Shown here: one piece after another, positions 27,055 to 36,932 of the stretch
How the letters are laid out: every line of letters begins with the position of its first letter
Numbering within the stretch: the first letter of the stretch is position 1
Assembly (NCBI GenBank): GCA_036782715.1
Contig: DAIPYN010000006.1
Span: forward strand, 16,514-80,513
Length of the DNA: 64,000 nucleotides
Direction of reading: 5' to 3'
Origin: UBA3478 sp036782715
GTDB lineage: Bacteria > Bacteroidota > Bacteroidia > Flavobacteriales > Flavobacteriaceae
The notes under the pieces: model-generated
Told to the model about the DNA's origin: nothing
The model's database searches: none
Seen by the model: only the letters and a program-made list of their open reading frames with translations
Translations under genes and position numbers: made by a program

Positions 27055-30000
27055 TTGAAGATTAGACTGGATTCAATACGGTCTCTATGTGTCCTACTCG
27101 CGTTTTTCGCTATTACCCTTACTCAGGCACAAAAATTACCGGCTTTATCTCCCTTTGGTATCGATGAGGTCTATCAGTATGATCCGGTAAATAATAGATA
27201 TGAGTTGCTCCCTTCTGTATCGGGAAAGGTCGTAGGGTATCCCAGGTATTTAAGTTTTACCCAGTACTACGAGGCACTTCGAGCGCAGATGATTAAGTCT
27301 AACTACCAGACAAAAACCGATGCTCTTTCGAAAGTGAATGACACGGTCGCTGACGCACGTGAGGATTTACTTCCCACCTATTATGTTAATTCTGCCTTTT
27401 TTGAATCTATCTTCGGAGGTAACACCATCACTGTTGACGCTTCAGGAGGTTTTTCCCTTGATCTAGGTGCTCTTAGTCAGAAATCAGAAAATCCATCCGT
27501 ATCGGTTCGCAATCAAAGAAGTACCGTTCTTGATATCGATCAGCAATTTGATTTAAATGTGGATGCACAGGTCGGAGAGCGTTTAAGAGTTCAAGCAAAT
27601 ATGGACTCCCGTTCAAGCTTTGATTTTCAAAATCTTTTCAAAATTGAATATACTCCTAATGAGGATGACCTGATTCGCAATATCGAGTTTGGTAATGTAA
27701 GTATGCCGCTCAAAAGCAGTCTGATGACTGGCGCTCAGAATTTATTTGGACTCAAAACTGATTTACAGTTTGGGCGTACCTCTGTGACGGCCGTTTATGC
27801 AGAACAACGATCTCAACGAAATACGGTCAGTACTCAAAATGGATCAGTCATTAATGAGTTTGAGCTTACCGCTCTCGATTATGAGGAAAACACTCACTTT
27901 TTCTTAAGTCAACATTTTAGAGATGCTTATGACCTTGCGCTTAAGAACTACCCCTTCATTGCTTCAAATGTTCAGATTACCCGTATAGAGGTTTGGGTAA
28001 CCAATCGATCTCAACAGACTGAGAACGTTCGACAAATTGTAGGTTTTCAAGATCTTGGAGAATATAATCCTGAAAAAGTTCGGTTTGGGGGCCCTCAGAA
28101 TTTTTTTCGAGCTACCGAGTCTTTACCTGACAATGAGGCTAACCTTCTTAATCCCGAATGGATAGGTGGTGAAGGTCTTTCTAGTTCAATAAGAACTGCG
28201 GCTGGTGCCGCCTCTGGATTAAGTTTGTTAGGCGAGCCTTTAGTAAACGGCCTAGACTATGCCTCTTTAGAAAACGCACGAAAATTAGAAGCCGGTTTAG
28301 ATTATTCATATCACCGTCAGCTCGGATACTTATCGCTGAATCAACCATTGGCTACTGATGAGGTGCTTGCTGTTGCTTATGAGTACACTTACAACGGGTC
28401 TGTTTATACCGTCGGAGAGTTCTCTAATGACAATCAGAGAGACGCCTCTAGTGCGCTTATTGTAAAACTTCTGAAGAGCAATATTACCCGAGTTGAGGAT
28501 CCTATTTGGGATTTGATGATGAAGAATATCTATTCGACCGGAGCTTTCGGAATTAGTGCGAATGATTTTGAGTTTCAGTTACTATACACTGATCCTAGCC
28601 CTCGAAATTTTTTAACACCGGCCGACCCTTCGGTTCCTTGGCCAGAGGAGTTTTCGAACAGTACGCTATTGAAGATTTTCAATTTAGATCGACTCGACGC
28701 CTATCAAAATCGCTCAGAGCAAGGGGATGGTTTCTTTGATTTTGTAGACGGTATTACCGTTGATGCCTCGAATGGTAGAATCATTTTTACCCAAGTAGAG
28801 CCGTTTGGTGAATACTTGTTTGAGCAATTCTCTAGTGATGTTACCGAAGATTACGAAATTGAGGAATCCTATAATGGTAATCAAAGGCAATATGTTTATC
28901 GCTCTCTCTATGAATTGACGAAAACAGCCGCCTTGCAGCAGGCAGATGCGAATCGATTCTTACTTAGAGGTTCCTATGGTGGTAGCACTGCTTCTTCGGG
29001 TCAAAAGTTATCGCTCGGAGTGGCGTTTGCTTTACCCGGATCCGTCCAGGTTAGTATTGGCGGTAGAGTGCTTACTGAAGGGGTTGATTACCTTGTTGAC
29101 TATGCGGCGGGTCAGGTGGAAATTCTTGATCCTAGCTTACAGAATTCTGGTCTTCCGATCGATATTTCAGTTGAAGATGCTGGTCAAATCGGGCAATTAA
29201 CTCGACGATTCACAGGAGTTGCTATTCAGCATCGAGCCTCTAGTGAACTATCCTTTGGGGGTGCCTTCTTAAATCTTAGAGAACGCCCACTCACTCAGAA
29301 GTCTGCTTATGGAATCGAGCCGATTAATAACTCGATGATTGGTGCGAATATTTCGTTTCATAAAGAGGTTCCGTGGCTTACACGGCTTATTAATCAGTGG
29401 CCTACTATTGAAACTGAAGCACCGTCTTCGATCGATTTCTCTGCAGAAATTGCTGCACTCATCCCATCGGCTCCAAACAATGCACAATTCGGTGGCGAGG
29501 TAACCACCTATATCGATGATTTTGAAGAGGCGCAACAATTCTTAGATCTTAGAAATCCTTCTGATTGGATGCTGTCGAGTAATCCTTTTGGTCAGACCGG
29601 TATTGAGGCTTCTAGGTCTAGGGCTCGACTCGCATGGTATACTATTGATCCTGTGCTATATAGCAGACTACGACCCTCAGATATTACTGATGCGATGTTG
29701 CAAGAAGATGAAGCGCGTCGAATTTTTATAAGAGAGGTCTATCCCGAAACCGATGTAGTCCAGGGGCAATCTGCCGTTCAGTCTACTTTAGATATCGCCT
29801 ACTATCCCGATGAGGCAGGACCTTACAATACCGCGTCTGATTTTGGTGCAGTTGCTAACAAATGGGCAGGGACTATGCGAGCCCTTACCGTTACTGACTT
29901 TGAGCAGGCAAATATTGAATACTTGCAGTTTTGGATGTTGCATCCGCTCGAACCGTTAGAAGTTGGAGAGGGAGGTAAATTGGTGATTGATCTTGGGAAC

Positions 30001-33000
30001 CTCTCTGAGGATATTCTTCCTGATGGAAGAAAACAATATGAAAATGGACTTGGGGTTCAGGTGGATCCAACCATCTATGGATCGGTCCCTTCGAGAAGTG
30101 CCTTGATTTACACTTTTGATAGCGATGCGGGTGCTCGAGAACTACAAGATATCGGATTAGATGGTCTTTCAGATTCTCAGGAAGGTTTGATTTATACAGG
30201 ACCTAGTGATGACCCGGCTAGGGATAATTACGTGAATTATTTAGAAGCTCAGGGAAGTATCCCAAATCGTTACAAGTATTTCAACAATCCTGAAGGTAAT
30301 ACACCGATTAACCCGACCGATGAGTTAAGAGGTTCTACGTTATTGCCCGATGTGGAGGATGTCGATCGAGACTTTGCTATGAATGTGGTCGAGAGTTATT
30401 ATCAATATGAACTTCCCATTAATTCGGTAGTAAGCGAATCGATGCCCTACATCACAACGGTTCAAGAAGTTACTCTAGAAACGGGACGCAAAGTTCGTTG
30501 GGTTCAGTATAAGATTCCTCTTCGCGAATATACCCGTGCGGTAGGCGGGATTACCGATTTTAGGTCGATACCCTTTATTCGTATGTCATTGCAGGGGTTT
30601 CAAAGTTCAACCGTATTGCGATTTGCTTCACTTGACCTCATTCAAGGTAGTTGGAGAATCTATGACAAAGAATTAGACCCCGAAGCTAACTTACCGGTAA
30701 ACCCTTCAACGACCTTTGAATTGGGTGCCGTAAATATTGAAGAAAATAGTAATAGAAGCCCTATCCCATACGTACTTCCGCCAGGGGTTCGACGTGAAGC
30801 CTTGAATAATACGAATACGATTGTACGACAAAATGAACAGTCGTTAAGTATGCGATTTACCGATTTACCATTAGGGGACGGAAGAGGAGCTTTTAGACGT
30901 GTGAAATTCGATATGCGCCGTTTTGAAAGGCTTAAATTATTTGTTCATGCCGAGCGAATAGGAGCTTCAACAGTTCAGGATAATGATCTAGTGGCTTTTC
31001 TCAGAATTGGAACCGACTACAGTTCTAACTACTATCAAATCGAGTGGCCTTTAACCTTTACCAATAATGCAACCCAAGACGCAGGACTTATTTGGCCAGA
31101 TGCGAATGCCCTTGATTTAGATTTGGCGCTATTGAGCAGTGTAAAGGCAGAGCAAATTGCCTCCGCAGAGCCAGAGTATTCAAAAGTTCTTGAGAACGGA
31201 ATGACCATTCGCGTAAAAGGGAATCCGTCAATCGGGAATATTACCTCTGCCATGCTTGGGGCCATCAATCGATCGTCAAGCCTACCGGTTTCGGCAGAGC
31301 TTTGGTTTAATGAATTGCGGCTAGCAGGAATCAATCACAAAGGAGGCTGGGCGGCAACTGCTAATGCTTCTGTCCAGTTGTCTGATGTAGTTAGTTTGGG
31401 TGCTGGTTTCTCTAAAACAACGGTAGGTTTCGGAGCCATCGATGGGGCGGTTAATACACGCTCGTTGGATGATACCGAAAACTTTGATTTCTCGGTGCGT
31501 ACAGACCTCGGACAGTTTTTATCCAAAGCCAGTAGATTGAAACTACCATTGAATTATTCGATGGCTTCCACGCGAATTACTCCTGAGTATGATCCTGTTT
31601 ATGAAGATATTCGTCTCGAGGACCGTCTGAGTGCCGCGACTAATAACGATGATAAACAAGCAATTCAAGAGCAGGCTGAGTCGTACACAGAAGTTTCCAG
31701 CCTCGCGCTTAATGGTGTTCGAATAGAACGTAAAGAGGGTAGTAATGTTGATTTCTTTGATCTTGAGAATGTTACGGTTAATTACAGCCATTCAACCAAG
31801 TCGCATCGCGATTTTGAAATCTCAGAATCGCTTCAGTCGCAAGCGAGGGCTTCACTCGATTATACGTATACGCCTTCTATTTTCTCATTAACCATGGGAG
31901 CCTCTATTGATCGATCTCTTAGTGAACAGCGCTTCAGACAAATCTTTATACCTGGCGTAACCCTTCTTGATTTACCCCTTTTAAGTCAACAAAATTTTAG
32001 ATCGGGATGGAACGGTTCGATCAAAGCGAATCCGTTTAAATTCTTTAGTACCTCATTTACTGCGACTCAAAATAATATCGTTAATCTCGATCTTAATCAG
32101 AACCTAGGTTTTAATTCTGTTTGGGAGTCTTTTTTCTCTTGGGGTAAGCCAAATACTTATGCACAGCAACTTCAGCTAGGACTAGAAATTCCATTCAGTT
32201 TGTTCAAACCCCTTGATTTTTTAACTACGCGATTAGATTATGGAGGCCAGCTTAATTGGCAACGAGGTTCTGACGCACTCGCTGAAGTTGCAGGTCGACC
32301 TTTACATACCGTTCAGACGGCAAGTACTTTATCGCTAAGTAGTGGCCTTGATCTAAAGTCAGGATTGAAGAAGCTGATAAAAATTCCCGATGCGATTGGT
32401 GCTCAAGTGGCTTTGAATTATTCAGAAACTTCTGGGGTAGTCTTACCAGGTTATTTACCGACGATCAATGACAGGAGTTTACTTCAATTAGATCCGAAAT
32501 TGCTGCTTGGAGTGGCTTCTTCTGATTTTAGGTTTGAAGCTGCACGACAAGGATATTTGACCGATTTTGATGGGTTCAATACTCCCTTTGTTATTGACGA
32601 AAACGAGAACCTTTCTGCAACTGCTAATCTTAGTATCGGTAGTGCTGTTTCTATTGGTCTTAGTTATGATCGAAGAAAGAGCGATCGTTTTCAAGAGCAG
32701 TTCAGAGTGACCCCTTCTGACTTTGGACCAACTTTTCAGTCCTTACTCGCCAACCAGACAGGTAGTTACAGTACTACAGCCTTTTTACTTTCAACCGCTT
32801 TCGATGGTTCAATGGGGGATACGGAGTCAGAAGCTTTTGAACGATTCAAAACTTCTAGAATTGAAATGGCAAATCGATTAGCTAATGCATCGGGTATGGA
32901 TGTATCGGCTGTTGACTCTGAGGGTTACCCGACGGCCTATGGAGCCTATCATCCTGAGGTGTTATTGGGTTCTTTTATTGCGGCCTATACCGGTAAGTCG

Positions 33001-33705
33001 ATTAGCGAAGTTAGTTTAGGGCCTTTTGAATCTTTCGGTGTTCCCAATTGGGATGTTTCAATCAGTGGTTTGTTCCCCGAAGTGTTTAGTCGTTTTGCAA
33101 TCAACCATGGATATAGAGCCGCCTATAGTATTAATAATTTTCAAAATAATCTCAGTCGAAACGACGGCTTATATAACCTTGAAAATGGGGATTTAAAACC
33201 AGAATTACTGATTGGAGCGGTAGTGATGAACGACCAGTTTAACCCACTTATTGGATTCGATTTTGAAACAGAGTCGTTCTGGCAAATTCGAACAGAATGG
33301 CGAAAAGATAGAGCGTTGAATTTAAGTTTTGCCAATAGTTTGCTTACTGAGATTAAAGGTCAAGAATTTGTCCTTGGTTTAGGGAAACGAATTACCGATT
33401 TGCGTTGGAATCCTAAAATAGGAGGCAAGAGAAGGCAGTATCGAGGGGACTTAGTGCTTAGAGGCGATGTATCCTATCGATCGAATACGACTTTCATTCG
33501 AAATCTAGACGAGATTGTCGGGGATCAGATTACTTCTGGTCAGCAAAGTTTCTCGGCTCAATTCTCTGCGGATTACGCTTTAAGTAGTACATTAAATTTG
33601 GCTGCTTATTACGATCACAGCTTCTCAAAGTTTAGAGTTTCTACCTCCTTTCCCCAAACTACTATGCGTGCTGGACTTAGCTTAAAATATCGATTTGGCG
33701 AGTAG
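27055..33705 (+). CDS. sprA: Type IX secretion outer-membrane translocon SprA
   Basis: SprA (Sov) is the giant beta-barrel channel of the type IX secretion system, which also serves gliding motility. The 2216-residue protein has a signal peptide (KIRLDSIRSLCVLLAFFAITLTQAQ) and is rich in barrel-like strands throughout, with two motif-I-type regions and a final strand ending KYRFGE. The start is a TTG at 27055: there is an in-frame stop just upstream, the signal peptide follows directly, and no in-frame ATG appears before about residue 80. The ruvA-sprA-gcvH-vanZ-tonB order is conserved in the phylum. Its presence implies that the organism secretes proteins with T9SS C-terminal signals. Confidence 0.96.
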   Translation: MKIRLDSIRSLCVLLAFFAITLTQAQKLPALSPFGIDEVYQYDPVNNRYELLPSVSGKVVGYPRYLSFTQYYEALRAQMIKSNYQTKTDALSKVNDTVADAREDLLPTYYVNSAFFESIFGGNTITVDASGGFSLDLGALSQKSENPSVSVRNQRSTVLDIDQQFDLNVDAQVGERLRVQANMDSRSSFDFQNLFKIEYTPNEDDLIRNIEFGNVSMPLKSSLMTGAQNLFGLKTDLQFGRTSVTAVYAEQRSQRNTVSTQNGSVINEFELTALDYEENTHFFLSQHFRDAYDLALKNYPFIASNVQITRIEVWVTNRSQQTENVRQIVGFQDLGEYNPEKVRFGGPQNFFRATESLPDNEANLLNPEWIGGEGLSSSIRTAAGAASGLSLLGEPLVNGLDYASLENARKLEAGLDYSYHRQLGYLSLNQPLATDEVLAVAYEYTYNGSVYTVGEFSNDNQRDASSALIVKLLKSNITRVEDPIWDLMMKNIYSTGAFGISANDFEFQLLYTDPSPRNFLTPADPSVPWPEEFSNSTLLKIFNLDRLDAYQNRSEQGDGFFDFVDGITVDASNGRIIFTQVEPFGEYLFEQFSSDVTEDYEIEESYNGNQRQYVYRSLYELTKTAALQQADANRFLLRGSYGGSTASSGQKLSLGVAFALPGSVQVSIGGRVLTEGVDYLVDYAAGQVEILDPSLQNSGLPIDISVEDAGQIGQLTRRFTGVAIQHRASSELSFGGAFLNLRERPLTQKSAYGIEPINNSMIGANISFHKEVPWLTRLINQWPTIETEAPSSIDFSAEIAALIPSAPNNAQFGGEVTTYIDDFEEAQQFLDLRNPSDWMLSSNPFGQTGIEASRSRARLAWYTIDPVLYSRLRPSDITDAMLQEDEARRIFIREVYPETDVVQGQSAVQSTLDIAYYPDEAGPYNTASDFGAVANKWAGTMRALTVTDFEQANIEYLQFWMLHPLEPLEVGEGGKLVIDLGNLSEDILPDGRKQYENGLGVQVDPTIYGSVPSRSALIYTFDSDAGARELQDIGLDGLSDSQEGLIYTGPSDDPARDNYVNYLEAQGSIPNRYKYFNNPEGNTPINPTDELRGSTLLPDVEDVDRDFAMNVVESYYQYELPINSVVSESMPYITTVQEVTLETGRKVRWVQYKIPLREYTRAVGGITDFRSIPFIRMSLQGFQSSTVLRFASLDLIQGSWRIYDKELDPEANLPVNPSTTFELGAVNIEENSNRSPIPYVLPPGVRREALNNTNTIVRQNEQSLSMRFTDLPLGDGRGAFRRVKFDMRRFERLKLFVHAERIGASTVQDNDLVAFLRIGTDYSSNYYQIEWPLTFTNNATQDAGLIWPDANALDLDLALLSSVKAEQIASAEPEYSKVLENGMTIRVKGNPSIGNITSAMLGAINRSSSLPVSAELWFNELRLAGINHKGGWAATANASVQLSDVVSLGAGFSKTTVGFGAIDGAVNTRSLDDTENFDFSVRTDLGQFLSKASRLKLPLNYSMASTRITPEYDPVYEDIRLEDRLSAATNNDDKQAIQEQAESYTEVSSLALNGVRIERKEGSNVDFFDLENVTVNYSHSTKSHRDFEISESLQSQARASLDYTYTPSIFSLTMGASIDRSLSEQRFRQIFIPGVTLLDLPLLSQQNFRSGWNGSIKANPFKFFSTSFTATQNNIVNLDLNQNLGFNSVWESFFSWGKPNTYAQQLQLGLEIPFSLFKPLDFLTTRLDYGGQLNWQRGSDALAEVAGRPLHTVQTASTLSLSSGLDLKSGLKKLIKIPDAIGAQVALNYSETSGVVLPGYLPTINDRSLLQLDPKLLLGVASSDFRFEAARQGYLTDFDGFNTPFVIDENENLSATANLSIGSAVSIGLSYDRRKSDRFQEQFRVTPSDFGPTFQSLLANQTGSYSTTAFLLSTAFDGSMGDTESEAFERFKTSRIEMANRLANASGMDVSAVDSEGYPTAYGAYHPEVLLGSFIAAYTGKSISEVSLGPFESFGVPNWDVSISGLFPEVFSRFAINHGYRAAYSINNFQNNLSRNDGLYNLENGDLKPELLIGAVVMNDQFNPLIGFDFETESFWQIRTEWRKDRALNLSFANSLLTEIKGQEFVLGLGKRITDLRWNPKIGGKRRQYRGDLVLRGDVSYRSNTTFIRNLDEIVGDQITSGQQSFSAQFSADYALSSTLNLAAYYDHSFSKFRVSTSFPQTTMRAGLSLKYRFGE

Positions 33706-33724
33706 TTTAAAAGACTCTTTTAGT

Positions 33725-33732
33725 TACCTTTG
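33725..33732 (+). promoter_or_regulatory. -7 element of gcvH
   Basis: TACCTTTG matches TAnnTTTG and lies 26 bases before the gcvH ATG. The upstream box is poor. Confidence 0.4.
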
Positions 33733-33758
33733 AACCTTATTAATAATCAGAAATTGTT

Positions 33759-34139
33759 ATGAATTTTCCAGAAAACTTAAAGTATACAAAAGACCACGAG
33801 TGGGTGCTTATCGAAGGGAATACAGCAACCGTTGGTATTACTGATTTTGCACAATCTGAACTTGGGGATATTGTTTATGTGGAGGTCGAAACGGTCGATG
33901 AGACTCTCGATAAAGAAGAAGTTTTTGGTACGGTAGAAGCGGTTAAGACTGTTTCTGACTTATTTCTTCCGTTATCTGGAACGATTGAATCTTTCAATGA
34001 AGAACTAGATCAAAACCCAGAGTTAGTAAATAGCGATCCTTACGGTGCGGGTTGGATGATTAAAATGAATGTTGACAATCTAGATGAGATCGAAGAATTG
34101 TTAGATGTCGATGCTTACAAAGCCCTAGTGGGTGCCTAA
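33759..34139 (+). CDS. gcvH: Glycine cleavage system H protein
   Basis: GcvH carries the lipoyl arm that shuttles the methylamine group among the P, T and L proteins of glycine cleavage. The 126-residue protein is full length; the lipoylation site is Lys63 in GTVEAVKTVSDL. The N-terminal KYTKDHEWV is the family hallmark. The other gcv genes are not in the window. The stop overlaps the start of the VanZ-like gene. Confidence 0.97.
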   Translation: MNFPENLKYTKDHEWVLIEGNTATVGITDFAQSELGDIVYVEVETVDETLDKEEVFGTVEAVKTVSDLFLPLSGTIESFNEELDQNPELVNSDPYGAGWMIKMNVDNLDEIEELLDVDAYKALVGA

Positions 34140-34545
34140 AATTAGACACCGGCTATTTAATCGGTTTACTGCCACCTTTTTACTATACGCTAGCGGTATT
34201 ACCGTGCTTAGTTTAGCACGCATCGATTCGAGTGGGCAATCATTTCTTCGTTTTGAAGGGGCGGACAAATTGGTGCACTGCCTTTTTTACTTTGGCTTTA
34301 CTTTTTTACTGGCTTTAGCCTGTAAAGGTTCTTTTACCCGAGCTTTGGTTAGGAAGGAACAAATAATAGTTGCATTAATTGCAATGATTTATAGTGGCCT
34401 TATTGAATTATTGCAAGGTTTTTTTACTGTCTATCGTTCGGCAGAGCTTGGTGATTTTGTTGCCAATTCGGTAGGAGTGATTTTTGGATTAGTTGCCTTA
34501 AAGGTTTTAGATCCTTTTTTTAACAGAATGAAAAACCCGAAATAA
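34132..34545 (+). CDS. VanZ-like small membrane protein
   Basis: A 137-residue protein with four predicted helices and the VanZ-family marks DKLVHCLFYFGFTFLLAL and ELLQGFFTVYRSAELGDFVANSVGVIFG. It uses a GTG start at 34132, overlapping the gcvH stop by 8 bases; the next in-frame Met is deep in the protein. This gene sits between gcvH and a TonB gene in many Bacteroidota. The family name comes from a teicoplanin-resistance gene, but no resistance role should be assumed. Confidence 0.85.
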   Translation: MPKIRHRLFNRFTATFLLYASGITVLSLARIDSSGQSFLRFEGADKLVHCLFYFGFTFLLALACKGSFTRALVRKEQIIVALIAMIYSGLIELLQGFFTVYRSAELGDFVANSVGVIFGLVALKVLDPFFNRMKNPK

Positions 34546-34598
34546 TTCGGTGCTTTTTCGAATTAATATTTAAATTAGCCATCATCAAAATTTAGAGT

Positions 34599-35303
34599 AT
34601 GGAACCGAAGAAAAGTCCAAAAGCAGATATAGGTCGTAACAGTGGATTGTATTTCGCACTAGGTCTAGCCCTTACAATGTTCGTTGTATGGAGAGCCTTA
34701 GAGTGGAAGAAATACGATGAGGTAACGAATTACGATATATCTCTAAATGTAGAAGATCAACTTGATGAGGAGGTGCCAATGACCGAACAAATCAAGACTC
34801 CACCACCTCCACCACCTCCAGCAGCTCCTGAAGTTATTGAAGTGGTAGAAGATGAGGAAGAGGTTGAAGAAACCATTATCGAATCGACTGAAACCTCTCA
34901 AGAAGAAGAGGTGATTGAAATCGAAGAGGTTGAGGTTGATGAGGTAGAAGAAGATATTTCAATTCCATTTGCTGTGATTGAAGACGTGCCTGTATTCCCA
35001 GGCTGTGAAGGTGCCAGTGATAAAAAAGCTTGTTTTCAACAGCAAATGCAAAAGCACATCCGTAAGCACTTCAGATATCCTGAAATTGCTCAGGAAATGG
35101 GTGTTCAGGGTCGTGTGAATGTAATGTTCGTTATCCAGAGAGATGGTTCAATTGGAGGAATTCGAATGAGAGGCCCAGACAAAAACCTTGAGGCTGAAGC
35201 ATTGCGTATTATCAATCTGCTTCCAAACATGACACCAGGTAGACAACGTGGACGTCCTGTAAAAGTACCATTTAGTATTCCGATTACTTTCCGATTACAG
35301 TAG
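34599..35303 (+). CDS. TonB-family energy transducer
   Basis: A 234-residue protein with one N-terminal membrane helix (about 17-33) and a proline run (TPPPPPPPAAPEV). A long acidic Glu/Val spacer (about 75-125) follows, and the C-terminal TonB domain (YPEIAQEMGVQGRVNVMFVIQRDGSIGGIRMRG) closes the protein. It transfers proton-motive force to outer-membrane receptors. The spacer is acidic instead of Pro-Lys-rich. It ends before a good terminator. Which receptors it serves is not visible. Confidence 0.92.
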   Translation: MEPKKSPKADIGRNSGLYFALGLALTMFVVWRALEWKKYDEVTNYDISLNVEDQLDEEVPMTEQIKTPPPPPPPAAPEVIEVVEDEEEVEETIIESTETSQEEEVIEIEEVEVDEVEEDISIPFAVIEDVPVFPGCEGASDKKACFQQQMQKHIRKHFRYPEIAQEMGVQGRVNVMFVIQRDGSIGGIRMRGPDKNLEAEALRIINLLPNMTPGRQRGRPVKVPFSIPITFRLQ

Positions 35304-35322
35304 TAATGAGAATAAATTATAG

Positions 35323-35350
35323 AAAACCGGGCTTATTGCCCGGTTTTTTT
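35323..35350 (+). terminator. Rho-independent terminator after the TonB gene
   Basis: The stem AAAACCGGGC / GCCCGGTTTT with a short loop is followed by a T run. It ends the sprA-gcvH-tonB group just before the ctaB promoter. Confidence 0.88.
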
Positions 35351-35351
35351 A

Positions 35352-35381
35352 TTTGAAAGCTATTTGTGCATCTTATCTTTG
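35352..35381 (+). promoter_or_regulatory. Promoter of the ctaB-cox3 cluster
   Basis: TTTG at 35352-35355 and TATCTTTG at 35374-35381 are 18 bases apart, a full consensus match. The ATG at 35388 is only 6 bases after the -7 element, so the ctaB message would be leaderless or nearly so. Confidence 0.7.
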
Positions 35382-35387
35382 CACTCT

Positions 35388-36281
35388 ATGATTGAAGGGG
35401 CAACAACACATCCTACTTCCTTGTTTTGGACCGATCTAAAAGCTTTAACGAAAGTTCGTTTAGCGCTGAGCGTGGTGTTCTCTGCATTAGCGGGCTATCT
35501 GTTGGGTGCTGAATCATATAAAGTCCAAGAACTGGTATTTCTTCTAGTGGGAGGTTTTTCTTTGGTTGCAGCCTCTAACGCTTATAATCAAATCATAGAA
35601 AAGGATCTAGATTCAAAAATGAATCGTACCAAAGAGCGACCCTTGCCTACTGGTCGTTTTTCGAATGCTTTAGCCTTGATCATTGCCTTCGCGTTCACGA
35701 TTCTAGGAGAGGGATTACTCTATTTTCTCAACCTTAAAACGGCTCTTTTTGGTTTACTCTCGGTAATTCTATACGCTTTAGTTTATACTCCATTAAAAAC
35801 GAAAACATCATTATCTGTTTTTGTGGGTGCTTTTCCCGGTGCCATACCATTCATGTTAGGTTGGGTGGGTGCTACAGGGTCTTTCGGAATTGAAGCTGGA
35901 ACCTTATTTATGATTCAATTCTTTTGGCAGTTTCCTCATTTCTGGGCACTAGCTTGGATGTTAGATGAGGATTATAAAAAAGGAGGATTTAAAATGCTCC
36001 CCACGGGTGAGAGAGATCAAAGCACTGCATTTCAAATTATCGTTTACACCTTTTGGACGATTTTGGCATCTATTACTCCAGTATTTGGATTTACTGGTAA
36101 GCTTGTAATTTCAATTCCTGCTGCAATAGCCGTAGGTGTCTCGGGTCTTTACATGATGATTCCGGCACTTCAACTGTTCAATTCGTTAGAGGTGTCTTTT
36201 GCTAAAAAATTAATGCTAAGGAGCGTAATATATATTTCATTAATTCAGGTGATCTATGTCATCGATCACCTTATTCGATAG
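35388..36281 (+). CDS. ctaB: Protoheme IX farnesyltransferase (heme O synthase)
   Basis: CtaB/CyoE attaches farnesyl to heme b to make heme O, the precursor of the heme A needed by the oxidase. The 297-residue membrane protein is a UbiA-family prenyltransferase with the Asp-rich motifs ASNAYNQIIEKDLDSKMNRTKERPLPTG-type (in the first loop) and WALAWMLDEDYKKGGFKMLP. I start at the ATG at 35388 because the promoter lies directly before it; an ATG-less extension upstream would lie inside the promoter. It heads the second oxidase gene cluster. Confidence 0.95.
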   Translation: MIEGATTHPTSLFWTDLKALTKVRLALSVVFSALAGYLLGAESYKVQELVFLLVGGFSLVAASNAYNQIIEKDLDSKMNRTKERPLPTGRFSNALALIIAFAFTILGEGLLYFLNLKTALFGLLSVILYALVYTPLKTKTSLSVFVGAFPGAIPFMLGWVGATGSFGIEAGTLFMIQFFWQFPHFWALAWMLDEDYKKGGFKMLPTGERDQSTAFQIIVYTFWTILASITPVFGFTGKLVISIPAAIAVGVSGLYMMIPALQLFNSLEVSFAKKLMLRSVIYISLIQVIYVIDHLIR

Positions 36282-36292
36282 CACACAAAATT

Positions 36293-36868
36293 ATGTTAGA
36301 ACGTACAGAATTTGAGAAGCAACAACGCGCAAAAAAAATGATGCTTTGGTTTGGAATCATCTCTCTAATTATGGGATTTGCGGGATGGACAAGCGCCTAT
36401 ATCGTAAGTAGTAAGCGAAAAGATTGGGTGGCCAACATTGAATTGCCTCAGGCTTTTTGGTGGTCAACGGCAGTCATCGTTTTGAGTAGTATAACCTATA
36501 TTCTTGCCCGCCTTGCCCTTAAGGGAGGTAACTTGAAGATGTCTTCTAGATGGGCTCTAATTACCCTAGGATTGGGTATTTCGTTTGTTTTTATTCAGTT
36601 CAATGGGTTTGGGCAAATGGTTACTGCCGGATACTATTTTACGGGACCAACCAGTAGCATTAAGATGTCTTACATTTTTCTTATCGCTTTTGTCCACCTA
36701 CTGCATCTTTTTGCTGGGCTAATCAGTCTAGGACTAGTTAATTACAAACTAATACGTTCAAAATATTCGGCTGATAATAGATTGGGCTTTGAACTAGGAG
36801 AGACGTTTTGGCATTTCCTCGGAGTGCTTTGGGTTTATCTTGTTTTATTCATGTTTTTAGTCAAGTAA
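36293..36868 (+). CDS. Cytochrome c oxidase subunit III, first copy
   Basis: A 191-residue heme-copper oxidase subunit III with five helices. Marks are FNGFGQMVTAGYYFTGPTSSIKMSYIFLIAFVHLLHLFAGL and a C-terminal ETFWHFLGVLWVYLVLFMFL. It is short, as is usual for bacterial five-helix forms. It follows ctaB by 11 bases and is followed by a second, longer subunit III gene; the pair is common in Bacteroidota. Confidence 0.93.
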   Translation: MLERTEFEKQQRAKKMMLWFGIISLIMGFAGWTSAYIVSSKRKDWVANIELPQAFWWSTAVIVLSSITYILARLALKGGNLKMSSRWALITLGLGISFVFIQFNGFGQMVTAGYYFTGPTSSIKMSYIFLIAFVHLLHLFAGLISLGLVNYKLIRSKYSADNRLGFELGETFWHFLGVLWVYLVLFMFLVK

Positions 36869-36904
36869 ATCGATTCAATTATTTTTATAAAATACTCAAA
36901 GGTG

Positions 36905-36912
36905 TACCTTTG
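36905..36912 (+). promoter_or_regulatory. -7 element before the second cox3
   Basis: TACCTTTG in the 64-base gap between the two cox3 genes matches TAnnTTTG, 20 bases before the ATG. It may give the second cox3 group a separate transcript. Confidence 0.45.
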
Positions 36913-36932
36913 CGACAATTAATGCCAAACTA

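Noticed and set aside
34132..34545. Glycopeptide resistance gene (VanZ)
   Set aside because: VanZ-like proteins are widespread and the setting between gcvH and a TonB gene is a conserved chromosomal one, without any van genes.
35364..35387. Eight-residue N-terminal extension of CtaB
   Set aside because: These bases are the -7 promoter element and its surroundings, so they are unlikely to be translated.
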